Shown here: positions 34,019 to 42,713 of the stretch, in pieces | Layout of the letters: every line of letters begins with the position of its first letter | Position numbering within the stretch: position 1 is the stretch's first letter | Source: Anaerocolumna cellulosilytica | Lineage (GTDB): Bacteria; Bacillota; Clostridia; Lachnospirales; Lachnospiraceae | DNA: 64,000 nucleotides | Assembly: GCF_014218335.1 (NCBI RefSeq) | Contig: NZ_AP023367.1 | Span: forward strand, 2,109,501 to 2,173,500 | Reading direction: 5' to 3' | Notes under the pieces: generated by a model | The model's database searches: none | Seen by the model: the letters and a program-made list of their open reading frames with translations, nothing else | Told to the model about the DNA's origin: nothing | Program-made: the position numbers and the translations under genes

Positions 34019-34088
34019 GAGAAAGGATGCCATGACAGGATTCTTTTAACCTGTTCTATTAGTGGCAGTGCCGCAAACAGGCTTGCGG
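34019..34088 (+). promoter_or_regulatory. conserved hairpin RNA element, copy 2 (before permease gene)
   Basis: GAGAAAGGATGCCA (34019-34032) begins 4 bases after the ATPase stop. TGCCAT pairs with GTGGCA (34062-34067). The inner helix ACAGG/CCTGT encloses an ATTCTTTTA loop. AGTGGCAGTG closes the element at 34070. A second hairpin follows at once: CCGCAA (34071-34076) with TTGCGG (34083-34088). The permease ATG is 6 bases further on and has no separate ribosome site. Confidence 0.65.
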
Positions 34089-34094
34089 TATGCA

Positions 34095-35045
34095 ATGGGA
34101 ATAGCGATGGAAAAGTTAAAGAAATTAAATTTTATGGGGGTACTTCCCTATATAGGACTAATATTTGTAATTTCAGTGTTTTATATCACCTCAAGCGGAA
34201 GGTTATTTCAATCGTATAACATAAGAATTGTAATTCAGCAGACAGTAGCACTAGGAATTATTTGCTTAGGGGCAGTGTTTGTGTACTCTTTAGGAAATAT
34301 GGATATATCAGTAGGTGCCTGCTTGGGGTTATGTACTCTAATAATAATCACAATTGTGAATGCTACAGGTAATTTACTTATTGGGTTTTTAGCTGCTCTG
34401 GCATTAGCACTGAGCTTTGGTTTGGTAAATGGAGCAGTAAGTGCATGGTTAGGTCTGCCTTCGGTAGTTACTAGTTTATTTTTAATGTTTTTGGGAAGTG
34501 GATTGCAGACTATAATTACTATTAAAACAAATACGATTACATCAGATTATGATTTTACATTTTGGAAAGAAACTTCTGTGCAGATTTTAACCTTGGTTAT
34601 ATTAGCGGTTATACTTAATTATGTATTTAATTATACAAAAATAGGACGCTATACTTGTAGTATTGGTGCAAACAAAGAATGTGCGCAGCAATCTGGCATC
34701 AATGTATTCAAGTATAAAATATATGCATATTTAACCATGGGGTTTTGTATTTCTGTTGCCAGTATTTTTGTACTTGCAAGAACAGGAAGTTCCTCTCGTT
34801 TAACTGGAAATGGGTATCATATGGATGTAATGGTAGCATTAATTCTGGGGGGCATGCCATTATCTGGTGGTATGAAAAGTAAAATAAGTGCAGCTTTAAT
34901 TGGAGCATTTACTTATGTATTGTTAACCAATGGATTGACATTATCTGGTGTAAAGGTAAATCAAGTTCCGATTGTAAAAGCTCTCATTTTTGCGATTATT
35001 GTAATACTCACATGTCGCAAAAAAGGCAATGTATTACCAAGATAA
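34095..35045 (+). CDS. ribose-type sugar ABC transporter permease 1 (RbsC-like)
   Basis: 316 residues from ATG 34095. A GTG at 34062 in the same frame lies in the stem of the hairpin element and is less likely, and an ATG at 34107 is also possible. About eight to ten hydrophobic segments and the DISVGACLGLCTLI and GANKECAQQSGINVFKYK motifs place it in the BPD_transp_2 (RbsC/XylH) family. A second, divergent permease follows the binding protein, so the pore is probably a heterodimer, as in YtfT/YjfF-type systems. Confidence 0.92.
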   Translation: MGIAMEKLKKLNFMGVLPYIGLIFVISVFYITSSGRLFQSYNIRIVIQQTVALGIICLGAVFVYSLGNMDISVGACLGLCTLIIITIVNATGNLLIGFLAALALALSFGLVNGAVSAWLGLPSVVTSLFLMFLGSGLQTIITIKTNTITSDYDFTFWKETSVQILTLVILAVILNYVFNYTKIGRYTCSIGANKECAQQSGINVFKYKIYAYLTMGFCISVASIFVLARTGSSSRLTGNGYHMDVMVALILGGMPLSGGMKSKISAALIGAFTYVLLTNGLTLSGVKVNQVPIVKALIFAIIVILTCRKKGNVLPR

Positions 35046-35061
35046 AAAAGGAGAGAAGATT

Positions 35062-36246
35062 ATGAAATTAAAAAAAATTATCGCTGCCTGTATGGCAGGA
35101 ATCATGTTAGTAGGTTTAACAGCATGTGGAAACAATGGAAAAAAGGGATCAGACAATGCCACAGCAACTCCGGCAGTAAATGAGGAGAATGCTGGTGAGA
35201 CAGCTGGTTATGATTTTTCAAATGTAAAAATCGGAGTATTAGGATTTTTTCAAAGTGGAGAAACTATGGATGCGGTAACAGCATATATGGATGCTTTATC
35301 TAAAGAGGTAGGTTTCACATATGAATATGTTGCAGGAAGCAGCTATGATGAACAAACAAACATTACCGCAGCGCAAAATTTGATTGCTTCTGGTATTAAC
35401 GGATTAATTTTATGTATGGATAACGGTACAGAAGCTATATTAGAAGAATGTGAGAATGCAGGAGTTTATTTAGCTGGGTATTTAACAGATATGGAAAGTA
35501 GCTTTGATAAAATTAAAGACAGCAAGTATTATCTTGGAAATGTAAATGATGGTCTGTACGATAATAGTAGTATAGGGGAAAAAGCAGCAGAATTGGTTAT
35601 CCAAAATAACAATAAAAAAGTTGGTGTAGTCACTTTCCCATTAAATTACTATCCACATAAGCAAGAAGCAATTGACGCATTTACAGCAAAAGTTAATTCT
35701 TATAACGAAACAGCTGCTGACAAAATTGATATATATGACACGCAAGAGCTTATGTTTACACAGTTAGAAGACACTTATTTTGCAACCTATCCTGAACTGG
35801 ATTCTATCTTTGGCTTAGCTAGCGGCTTTATTTATCCAGCTATGGTTAGCTCAGGCAGAACGGACGTAGATCTTTATACAACTGGTTTCAAAAAAGATGA
35901 TAATGCTGCATTTAATAACGAAGAAATTAAGATGTTTACTTTATCAAGTACAGAAGCAATTGTATTCCCGATGGCGTTACTGTTAAATGAAATAGCAGGA
36001 CAACCTTATGCGGATAAACCATCAACTGCTGAGAGAGCAGATACCTCCGTAATATTTGTAACAAATAAAGACGAAATGGCAACACTTTCTGAAGAATGCC
36101 TATTCTATACGGCAGATGTGGAAGATGCATTTATTTCACCAGAAGGCTTTAAGTCTTATTTAACAGTGTATAATGATAATGCTAATTATGCTGATTTAAA
36201 AGAAGTACTTTTAAAAATGTCTATGGAAGAGCTATCAGCAAAATAA
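35062..36246 (+). CDS. periplasmic-binding-protein type 1 sugar-binding lipoprotein
   Basis: 394 residues from ATG 35062 (AAAGGAGA upstream). The lipoprotein signal peptide ends at LTAC (Cys ~22), followed by a Gly/Ala/Thr-rich linker. The mature part is a Peripla_BP_4-type fold: VKIGVLGFFQSGETMDAVTA, LIASGINGLILCMDNGTEAI, KVGVVTFPLNYYPHKQEAID. It is the external receptor for the RbsA-like ATPase and the two flanking permeases. Ligands of this class are normally mono- or disaccharides. Downstream uronate genes suggest an acidic glycoside, an inference only. Confidence 0.94.
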   Translation: MKLKKIIAACMAGIMLVGLTACGNNGKKGSDNATATPAVNEENAGETAGYDFSNVKIGVLGFFQSGETMDAVTAYMDALSKEVGFTYEYVAGSSYDEQTNITAAQNLIASGINGLILCMDNGTEAILEECENAGVYLAGYLTDMESSFDKIKDSKYYLGNVNDGLYDNSSIGEKAAELVIQNNNKKVGVVTFPLNYYPHKQEAIDAFTAKVNSYNETAADKIDIYDTQELMFTQLEDTYFATYPELDSIFGLASGFIYPAMVSSGRTDVDLYTTGFKKDDNAAFNNEEIKMFTLSSTEAIVFPMALLLNEIAGQPYADKPSTAERADTSVIFVTNKDEMATLSEECLFYTADVEDAFISPEGFKSYLTVYNDNANYADLKEVLLKMSMEELSAK

Positions 36247-36277
36247 CAGTAAACTTAGTAAAATTGGAGAACGTGTA

Positions 36278-37267
36278 ATGAGGAAAAAAGTAATACTTCA
36301 AAACGGTGCAATTACAATTAGTATGCCGATGATAATGTTTTTGGTTATGTTATTCTTAACCAAAGCAAATGGAATTGCATATTATGGTCAATCAGATATG
36401 TGGAGAACAATTGCTACGAACCTGGGATTGACTATTACAATGAGCTGCGCATTGGCCATGCAATTAAGGCATGGTAGATTTGACTTCTCAGGTGGGGCAA
36501 ATATGATACTTGCAGGAATTTTGGGGTGTTATTATACGCAGCAATTTGGTGGTAGTCCCTTATTAATGCTAGTCTTATGCGTTGTGTTCTCTGTAGCTCT
36601 AAGTCTAATAACTGCAACCGTATATGTACGAACTAAAATTCCAATTAACATATGTACAATTATGATGGCTTTAATCTATGAAGCATTAACTCTGGTTCTT
36701 GCTGGTGGAAATGGAGTTAATATATTGAACAAACAAGAATTGAATGTCTTTGGTAAGATGCCATATACAACAATAATACTTGTATTTGCAGTTATATTTT
36801 ATCAGGTCATAATATCCCTAACACCATTTGGACGAAAGGCAAAATTACTAAGAAACGGTCAGAACATTGCGGTTAATATTGGAATTAATGAAAAGAAAAA
36901 TGTAATGTATTCATATCTGTGCTCGGGGTTATTACTAGGATTAGCAGCAGTTATTTATGTATCCCAGAATAAAGTGGAAACCCAGTCTAATCTATCATCC
37001 ACATCGGTATTGTTTAGTTATATTGCCTCTGTGTACATTGGAATGTTCTTGGGAAGGTTAAGCTTGGAGATTGTTGGTATGTTAATGGGAGCCTTAACTA
37101 TTCAGCTCATGAACTATGGACTAAGAGCCTTAGGATACGGCAGCGGTGGTTGGAATAATGTTGTATTTGGTATCTTTATGATGACATTCTGGGTAATTAG
37201 TACGAATGCAGACCAAATAAGAATATTCTTGCAGAAGTTTAAAAAGAATAAATTAAATACAGAATAA
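36278..37267 (+). CDS. ribose-type sugar ABC transporter permease 2
   Basis: A 329-residue BPD_transp_2 family membrane protein with multiple hydrophobic segments. HGRFDFSGGANMILAGILGC is its version of the conserved DLSVG loop, and GRKAKLLRNGQNIAVNIGIN is the coupling-helix region. It differs strongly from permease 1. TTGGAGA precedes the ATG, 31 bases after the binding-protein gene. With permease 1 it should form the translocation pore. Confidence 0.93.
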   Translation: MRKKVILQNGAITISMPMIMFLVMLFLTKANGIAYYGQSDMWRTIATNLGLTITMSCALAMQLRHGRFDFSGGANMILAGILGCYYTQQFGGSPLLMLVLCVVFSVALSLITATVYVRTKIPINICTIMMALIYEALTLVLAGGNGVNILNKQELNVFGKMPYTTIILVFAVIFYQVIISLTPFGRKAKLLRNGQNIAVNIGINEKKNVMYSYLCSGLLLGLAAVIYVSQNKVETQSNLSSTSVLFSYIASVYIGMFLGRLSLEIVGMLMGALTIQLMNYGLRALGYGSGGWNNVVFGIFMMTFWVISTNADQIRIFLQKFKKNKLNTE

Positions 37268-37287
37268 TAGAATAAAAATAGTCAGTT

Positions 37288-37332
37288 TTTAAGGTATAGC
37301 CAACTTATTTTATAAATAGGCTATACCTTAAA
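37288..37332 (+). other. perfect 14-bp intra-operon hairpin between transporter and GH2 genes
   Basis: TTTAAGGTATAGCC (37288-37301) is exactly complementary to GGCTATACCTTAAA (37319-37332). The downstream side is A-rich rather than T-rich, so it is not a plain terminator. It likely marks an mRNA processing or stability boundary between the transport and enzyme halves of the operon. Confidence 0.7.
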
Positions 37333-37355
37333 TAAAATAAAGATAGGAGACTGTT

Positions 37356-39572
37356 GTGAGAAAAATTTATTCAATGAATTCCGAATGGATGTTTAAAAAG
37401 CTTGAATTCGAAATGGATGAAAGTAATTATATCTTAGAACAAGGTGAACGGGTTGATTTGCCACATACATGGAATACAAATAATGACAGGTATAGAGGGC
37501 TGACATTATACCAAAAAGTAGTCTCAATCAATAGTGAACACAAAGAGGGGGAACTCTACCTGGAGTTCCTGGGAGCAAATTCCGTCTGTAAAGTATATTT
37601 AAACGGTACTTTCATTGGTGAACACAGAGGAGGGTATTCCACATTTCGATTTTGTATCACGGATAAATATATTTGGGACAAGGAAAATCTGTTACAAGTA
37701 TACGTTGATAATGCTACCACAAAAGATGTTTCTCCACTTGGAGGAGACTTTACCATATATGGAGGATTGTATCGTGATGTAAACCTAATCTGTACATCGA
37801 AAGCTCATTTTGATTTGTGCTACTGGGGGACAAAAGGTGTACTGATTCATACAGAAATGGATAAAAACAAAAGTGGTGTTGTACAAATAGAAAGTCATAC
37901 AGTTGCCTCAGAAGACATGGAGATAGTTTATGAGATATATTCTCAGAATAAGCAGCTAATAAGCTCGAAACGTGTTTCAGTGAGGAAGGATAAAATAAGT
38001 TTTTTAATCCAAAGTCCGGAGCTTTGGAAAGGTATAGAAAGTCCAGCCTTATACTTATTGAAGGCCTATCTAATGAAAGATAGCGAAATTACAGACCAAA
38101 TTGAATTACATTTTGGCTTTCGAGAATGTAAATTAACCGCAGATAAAGGATTTTTTCTAAATGAAAAGCACTTATTTATTCAAGGAGTTGCGAAACATCA
38201 AGACTTTGAAGGGATAGGAAATGCTATTTCTAAAATCCATATGGACAAGGACATGGAGTTAATAAAAGAAATTGGAGCAAACTCAGTCCGTTTGTCACAT
38301 TATCAACACGATCAATATATGTATGATTTATGTGATAAAGAAGGTATGGTAGTATGGGCTGAAATTCCAATGCTTTCTATGCCTGATAATTCAGAAGGTC
38401 TACAAAATGCAGAAAACCAATTAAAAGAATTGATATTACAAAACATCCATCATCCATCCATCTGCTTTTGGGGAGTTCAAAATGAGATTGCCATGAATGG
38501 TGAATCTATTTCAATGTATCAAAAGGTTGAGCATTTAAATAGCATTGCTCATCAAGTATTGCCGAATGGAATTACTGCTAGTGCTAATATGTATTATGTG
38601 AAAAATAATAGCCAATTGAATTTTATTACGGATATGTTAGGCTATAATCTATATTATGGCTGGTACTATGGTAATATTGATGATTTGAGTGAATGGATAG
38701 AACAATTCCACAGGGATAATCCACAGATAGCTTTAGGAATATCAGAATACGGTGTTGATTCTAATCTTAAATTTCATTCAGAAGATCCAAAAATAAAGGA
38801 TTATAGCGAAGAATATCAGGCATTGTATCATGAGATTACATATCCAATAATTTGCAATCATACATTCATGTGGGGAAGTTATGCCTGGAATATGTTTGAT
38901 TTTGGTAGTGATATACGTCATGAAGGCGGAACAATAGGAAAGAACTGCAAGGGGTTGGTAAGTTTTGATAGAGAAACAAGAAAGGATTCTTTTTACTATT
39001 ATAAAGCAAATTGGTCACAGGAACCATTTATCCAGATAGCTAACAAGCGTTTCGTCAATCGAGCAAAATCGGAAATAGATATCAAAATATATTCAAATCA
39101 AACACAGGTATCTTTGTATGTAAATGGTAAAAATATTTCTACAATTAATGGAGATAAAGTTTTCAGATTTAATAATGTTAGACTGGAAAAGGGTGAGAAT
39201 GAAATCACTGCAACTGCGGGAGATTGTATGGATAAAGCAGTTTTTGTTCTATGCGATGCACCGGATAAAAGCTATATTTTTGTTGATCCAAATCCAGAGG
39301 TAAATGTGAAAAACTGGTTTACACAAAAAACTGGGGAAGCAGATTTATTTCCTGAGAATTGTTATTCGGTTATGGATACATTGGGAGATTTGATGCAGAA
39401 TGAAGAAGCCTGGAATCTTGTGAAAGAAATGGTTCCGAAGGCAGCTGCGCGTGCTATACCGGGTGCTCCTGTAACATTAATTTGGGTATTCAATAAAATG
39501 AGTGGTGTTTATAAGGAAGATTATATAAAAGAGGTTAATAGCAGGTTAACTTTAATTCATAAAAAGAAGTAG
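37356..39572 (+). CDS. GH2 family glycoside hydrolase (beta-galactosidase/beta-glucuronidase-like)
   Basis: A 738-residue protein with a GTG start, AGGAGA upstream and no signal peptide. The GH2 order is clear: a jelly roll (residues ~10-165; DLPHTWNTNNDRYRGLTLYQ), an Ig-like domain, a TIM barrel (~270-560) with acid/base Glu377 (FWGVQNEIA) and nucleophile Glu464 (GISEYGVD), then C-terminal beta domains. GKNCKGLVSFDR carries an N-x-K motif, which binds the uronate carboxylate in beta-glucuronidases. Similar motifs also occur in GH2 beta-galactosidases of this type, so the motif alone does not decide. The mannonate dehydratase and oxidoreductase genes in the same operon favour a glucuronic-acid-containing substrate. 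Confidence 0.92.
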   Translation: MRKIYSMNSEWMFKKLEFEMDESNYILEQGERVDLPHTWNTNNDRYRGLTLYQKVVSINSEHKEGELYLEFLGANSVCKVYLNGTFIGEHRGGYSTFRFCITDKYIWDKENLLQVYVDNATTKDVSPLGGDFTIYGGLYRDVNLICTSKAHFDLCYWGTKGVLIHTEMDKNKSGVVQIESHTVASEDMEIVYEIYSQNKQLISSKRVSVRKDKISFLIQSPELWKGIESPALYLLKAYLMKDSEITDQIELHFGFRECKLTADKGFFLNEKHLFIQGVAKHQDFEGIGNAISKIHMDKDMELIKEIGANSVRLSHYQHDQYMYDLCDKEGMVVWAEIPMLSMPDNSEGLQNAENQLKELILQNIHHPSICFWGVQNEIAMNGESISMYQKVEHLNSIAHQVLPNGITASANMYYVKNNSQLNFITDMLGYNLYYGWYYGNIDDLSEWIEQFHRDNPQIALGISEYGVDSNLKFHSEDPKIKDYSEEYQALYHEITYPIICNHTFMWGSYAWNMFDFGSDIRHEGGTIGKNCKGLVSFDRETRKDSFYYYKANWSQEPFIQIANKRFVNRAKSEIDIKIYSNQTQVSLYVNGKNISTINGDKVFRFNNVRLEKGENEITATAGDCMDKAVFVLCDAPDKSYIFVDPNPEVNVKNWFTQKTGEADLFPENCYSVMDTLGDLMQNEEAWNLVKEMVPKAAARAIPGAPVTLIWVFNKMSGVYKEDYIKEVNSRLTLIHKKK

Positions 39573-39594
39573 CTGACTAGGAGGCGTAGAAGAA

Positions 39595-40437
39595 GTGGTT
39601 TCTGAGCTAAAGAATTTCAAAAAAAAGAGAGAATTTTTAGTATGCATTGATTCGGATGGTTGTGCTATGGATACAATGGATATAAAGCATATAAAATGTT
39701 TTGGTCCCTGTATGATAGAAGAATGGAGCTTAGAAGAATGGAAGGATGAAATTTTAACCCGTTGGAACGAAATTAATCTGTATTCTATGACAAGAGGTAT
39801 TAATCGGTTTAAAGGTTTAGCGTTAGCTTTAAGTGAGATATCACAGAAATACAAAAAAATTGATGATTTGGATAGTTTAATAAACTGGACCAAACAGGAG
39901 CAAGAGCTGTCTATGCAAGGTCTTAGAAAATCTATTTCAGAAGAAAATAGTGACTGTCTGAAAAAAGTATTGTCTTGGTCGGAGGCTGTTAATCAAGCTA
40001 TCCGTAACATAAAAGATGAGGAAATCAAGCCCTTTGCAGGGGTGGTGGAAGGAATTACCTTTATTGCAAGTCAAGCAGATGTTGCTGTCGTATCTTCTGC
40101 TAATGCAGAGGCAGTCATAGAAGAATGGGGAAAGTATGGGTTATTAGCAAAAACGGATATCTTACTCACGCAAGAAGCAGGTACGAAAGCCTATTGTATT
40201 GCTGAAATGAAAAAAAAGGGATATGAAAGTTCAAAAATACTAATGATTGGTGATGCACCAGGGGATAAAGAGGCCGCCGAAGAAAACGAAGTGAGTTTTT
40301 ATCCTATCTTAGTGAAGAGAGAGACAAAATCTTGGCAAGAACTTCAGGAAGTAGCTTTTCCTAAATTTATTAAAAAAAATTATATTGGTGCTTATCAAAA
40401 TGAATTAAATGAGAAATTTAGAAACAACCTGTGTTAA
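39595..40437 (+). CDS. HAD-superfamily hydrolase
   Basis: 280 residues from a GTG start with AGGAGG 10 bases upstream. Motif I is CIDSDGCAMD (Asp18 nucleophile, Asp20 acid/base). Motif II is VVSSAN. The Lys of motif III probably lies in the GTKAYCIAEMKKKGY region. Motif IV is MIGDAPGD. A long helical cap (residues ~30-150) places it among C1-capped phosphatases/phosphonatase-like enzymes. Located between the GH2 and uxuA genes in the operon, it may dephosphorylate a sugar phosphate, but the substrate cannot be deduced. Confidence 0.88.
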   Translation: MVSELKNFKKKREFLVCIDSDGCAMDTMDIKHIKCFGPCMIEEWSLEEWKDEILTRWNEINLYSMTRGINRFKGLALALSEISQKYKKIDDLDSLINWTKQEQELSMQGLRKSISEENSDCLKKVLSWSEAVNQAIRNIKDEEIKPFAGVVEGITFIASQADVAVVSSANAEAVIEEWGKYGLLAKTDILLTQEAGTKAYCIAEMKKKGYESSKILMIGDAPGDKEAAEENEVSFYPILVKRETKSWQELQEVAFPKFIKKNYIGAYQNELNEKFRNNLC

Positions 40438-40492
40438 TTTCCTATTCAATTGTTCATATTGGTACTATAAAAAGTAATCGGAGGTTAAAATA

Positions 40493-41542
40493 ATGAAATT
40501 ATCATTTAGATGGTATGGGGAAGAGGATAAAATTACTCTTCAAAACATTAGACAAATTCCGGGAATGTACTCGATTGTCACGGCAGTATATGATGTTCCT
40601 GTAGGAGAAGTATGGAGTAAAGAATCAATTTCTAAGTTAAAGGCACAGACAGAAGCAGCAGGACTTCACTTTGAAGTAATAGAATCGATACCTGTACATG
40701 AGGATATAAAATTAGGAAAACCAAGTCGAGACAAATACATCGAAAATTATTGCGAAAACATCCGTCGTGTTGCAGAAGCAGGTATTAAATGTATCTGTTA
40801 TAACTTTATGCCAGTATTTGATTGGACGAGAACGCAGCTAGATCATGTTTTAGAAGATGGCTCCACTTCTTTAGTTTATTATCAGGAACAGGTAGATGCT
40901 GTTAATCCGCTGGAAAGTGAAAGCGATTTAACGTTACCTGGTTGGGATGCAAGCTACACAAGAGATGAATTAAAAGCAGTGGTAGAAGAATACAACGCTT
41001 TAACGGAAGAGGACCTTTGGGATAATTTAAGATATTTCCTTGAAAAAATCATACCAGTAGCAGAGAAGTGTAATGTTAATATGGCTATCCATGAAGATGA
41101 TCCTTGTTGGCCAATTTTTGGACTGCCAAGAATTATTACATGTGAAGAAAATCTGGACAAATTCTTAAAATTAGTGGATAGCCCAAACAATGGGATAACT
41201 CTGTGTGCAGGTTCCTTAGGATGCTCAAACAAGAATGATGTACCTAAATTAGCAGCGAAATACGCAGCAATGGGAAGAATTCATTTTGTTCATATGAGAA
41301 ATGTAGCTATTTTGGAAAATGGTTTTGAAGAGAGGGCGCATTTATCCAGCTGCGGCAGTCTTGATATGTACGCTATTTTAAAAGCTTTATACGATAACGG
41401 ATTTTCTGGCTACGTAAGGCCTGATCATGGCCGTATGATATGGGGGGAAACCGGAAGAGCTGGTTATGGCTTATATGACAGAGCATTAGGTGCGACATAC
41501 ATTAATGGATTATGGGAAGCGATTGTAAAAGCAGGAAAATAG
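40493..41542 (+). CDS. uxuA: mannonate dehydratase
   Basis: A 349-residue protein that closely follows the UxuA pattern. [20 protein letters not shown] opens the TIM barrel. [37 protein letters not shown], then [16 protein letters not shown] and [11 protein letters not shown] supply the metal-binding and catalytic residues. It converts D-mannonate to 2-keto-3-deoxygluconate in hexuronate catabolism. The TCGGAGG ribosome site fixes the start. It is followed by an SDR of the mannonate-oxidoreductase type. Glucuronate isomerase (uxaC), kdgK and kdgA are not in this window and must be elsewhere for the pathway to work. Confidence 0.96.
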   Translation: MKLSFRWYGEEDKITLQNIRQIPGMYSIVTAVYDVPVGEVWSKESISKLKAQTEAAGLHFEVIESIPVHEDIKLGKPSRDKYIENYCENIRRVAEAGIKCICYNFMPVFDWTRTQLDHVLEDGSTSLVYYQEQVDAVNPLESESDLTLPGWDASYTRDELKAVVEEYNALTEEDLWDNLRYFLEKIIPVAEKCNVNMAIHEDDPCWPIFGLPRIITCEENLDKFLKLVDSPNNGITLCAGSLGCSNKNDVPKLAAKYAAMGRIHFVHMRNVAILENGFEERAHLSSCGSLDMYAILKALYDNGFSGYVRPDHGRMIWGETGRAGYGLYDRALGATYINGLWEAIVKAGK

Positions 41543-41589
41543 ATGATAAGGAAACGGTTGAAAAAAATTATTCAATCTTTGATTCGTAC

Positions 41590-41604
41590 GCGACCGAAGG
41601 TCGC
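41590..41604 (+). promoter_or_regulatory. short GC-rich hairpin just upstream of the SDR ribosome site
   Basis: GCGACC (41590-41595), GAA loop, GGTCGC (41599-41604), ending 4 bases before the AGGAGG site (41609-41614). It could modulate translation of the SDR gene or protect the processed mRNA. Confidence 0.6.
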
Positions 41605-41618
41605 AGATAGGAGGTAAT

Positions 41619-42470
41619 ATGAAAATACCATTTCAAGTGAATTTAGAGAATAAAGTAGTAGTTATAACAGGTGCTGGTGGAGTTCTTTGCAGTATGATGG
41701 CTGAAGCAGTGGCAATGTGCGGTGCAAAAGTAGCTCTTCTTGATAGAAATGTACAAGCGGCACAGGCAAATGCGGATGCAATTGCTGCAAAAGGCTATAT
41801 TGCAAAAGGTTATGAAGCAAATGTATTAGAAAAAGAAAGTTTAGAAGTGGCTCATAAAGCTATTTTATCTGACCTTGGGTCATGTGATATACTTATTAAT
41901 GGTGCAGGAGGAAATAATCCCAAAGCGACTACTGATAAAGAATATTTTGAAATAGGTGATTTAGAGAATTCTGATATAAAGTCATTTTTTGACTTAGACC
42001 AAGCGGGAGTTGAATTTGTATTTAATTTAAACTTTATTGGAACATTGCTTCCAACCCAGGAATTTGCAAAGGATATGGTTTTGAAAAAACATGCAAGTAT
42101 TCTAAATATATCCTCTATGAATGCATATACACCATTAACAAAGATACCTGCCTATAGTGGTGCTAAGTCTGCAATCAGTAACTTTACCCAATGGCTGGCG
42201 GTTCACTTTAGTAAAACAGGAATTCGGGTGAATGCAATCGCACCAGGCTTCTTTGCTACAAAGCAGAATCAGGCTCTTTTATTCAACGAGGACGGAACGC
42301 CAACACCCAGAACCGGTAAAATATTAGAGGCAACACCAATGCGCCGTTTCGGTGAAGCAGAGGAATTATTAGGCTCTGTGTTATTTTTATTAAATGATGA
42401 AGCTTCAAGCTTTATTACAGGTGTATGTATACCAATCGATGGTGGCTTCTCTGCCTACGCAGGCGTTTAA
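41619..42470 (+). CDS. SDR oxidoreductase, D-mannonate oxidoreductase (fructuronate reductase)-like
   Basis: A 283-residue classical short-chain dehydrogenase: cofactor motif VVITGAGGVLCSMMAEA, NGAGG (strand 4), catalytic Ser in ISSMNAYTPL, Tyr179 and Lys183 (YSGAKSA), and IDGGFSAYAGV at the C-terminus. The length and the DILINGAGGNNPKATT insertion resemble the UxuB/YjmF-type SDRs paired with mannonate dehydratase in Firmicutes, which reduce D-fructuronate to D-mannonate. It lies directly after uxuA with its own AGGAGG site and before a strong terminator, closing the operon. The activity is inferred from context plus similarity. Confidence 0.9.
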   Translation: MKIPFQVNLENKVVVITGAGGVLCSMMAEAVAMCGAKVALLDRNVQAAQANADAIAAKGYIAKGYEANVLEKESLEVAHKAILSDLGSCDILINGAGGNNPKATTDKEYFEIGDLENSDIKSFFDLDQAGVEFVFNLNFIGTLLPTQEFAKDMVLKKHASILNISSMNAYTPLTKIPAYSGAKSAISNFTQWLAVHFSKTGIRVNAIAPGFFATKQNQALLFNEDGTPTPRTGKILEATPMRRFGEAEELLGSVLFLLNDEASSFITGVCIPIDGGFSAYAGV

Positions 42471-42487
42471 GCTTAAGATGCCAAATG

Positions 42488-42545
42488 GAACCCCCCCCCT
42501 TTTAGTGAAGCAAACTGAGCTTCATTTGAAAGGGGGGTTCTGTTT
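42488..42545 (+). terminator. strong intrinsic terminator at the end of the GH3-uxuA operon
   Basis: GAACCCCCC (from 42488) pairs with GGGGGGTTC (42532-42540), with further CTTTTAGTGAAGC/GCTTCATTTGAAAG pairing inside, followed by TGTTTATTT. This marks the end of the nine-gene operon. Confidence 0.85.
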
Positions 42546-42713
42546 ATTTCTTTACAGTATTAAATTCTACTTCATCAATTGGTACAAGCATGCTATAATA
42601 TTAAAGTAATAATTGACGAACTATCTGGTCGGATTGCATAGAAAGGCTTTAGGTAAAAAGCGATTTGTACCAGTAGATTGAAGATGGGAAGATGGAAAGG
42701 AAACGACTGATTT

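Noticed and set aside
34062-34094. Upstream GTG start for permease 1
   Set aside because: This codon lies in the 3' strand of the conserved hairpin, and the extra residues do not resemble the family N-terminus. ATG at 34095 is preferred, though not proven.
42394-42609. Short rightward open frame over the end of the SDR gene and its terminator
   Set aside because: It overlaps the SDR coding region in another frame and runs through a terminator hairpin without a ribosome site.
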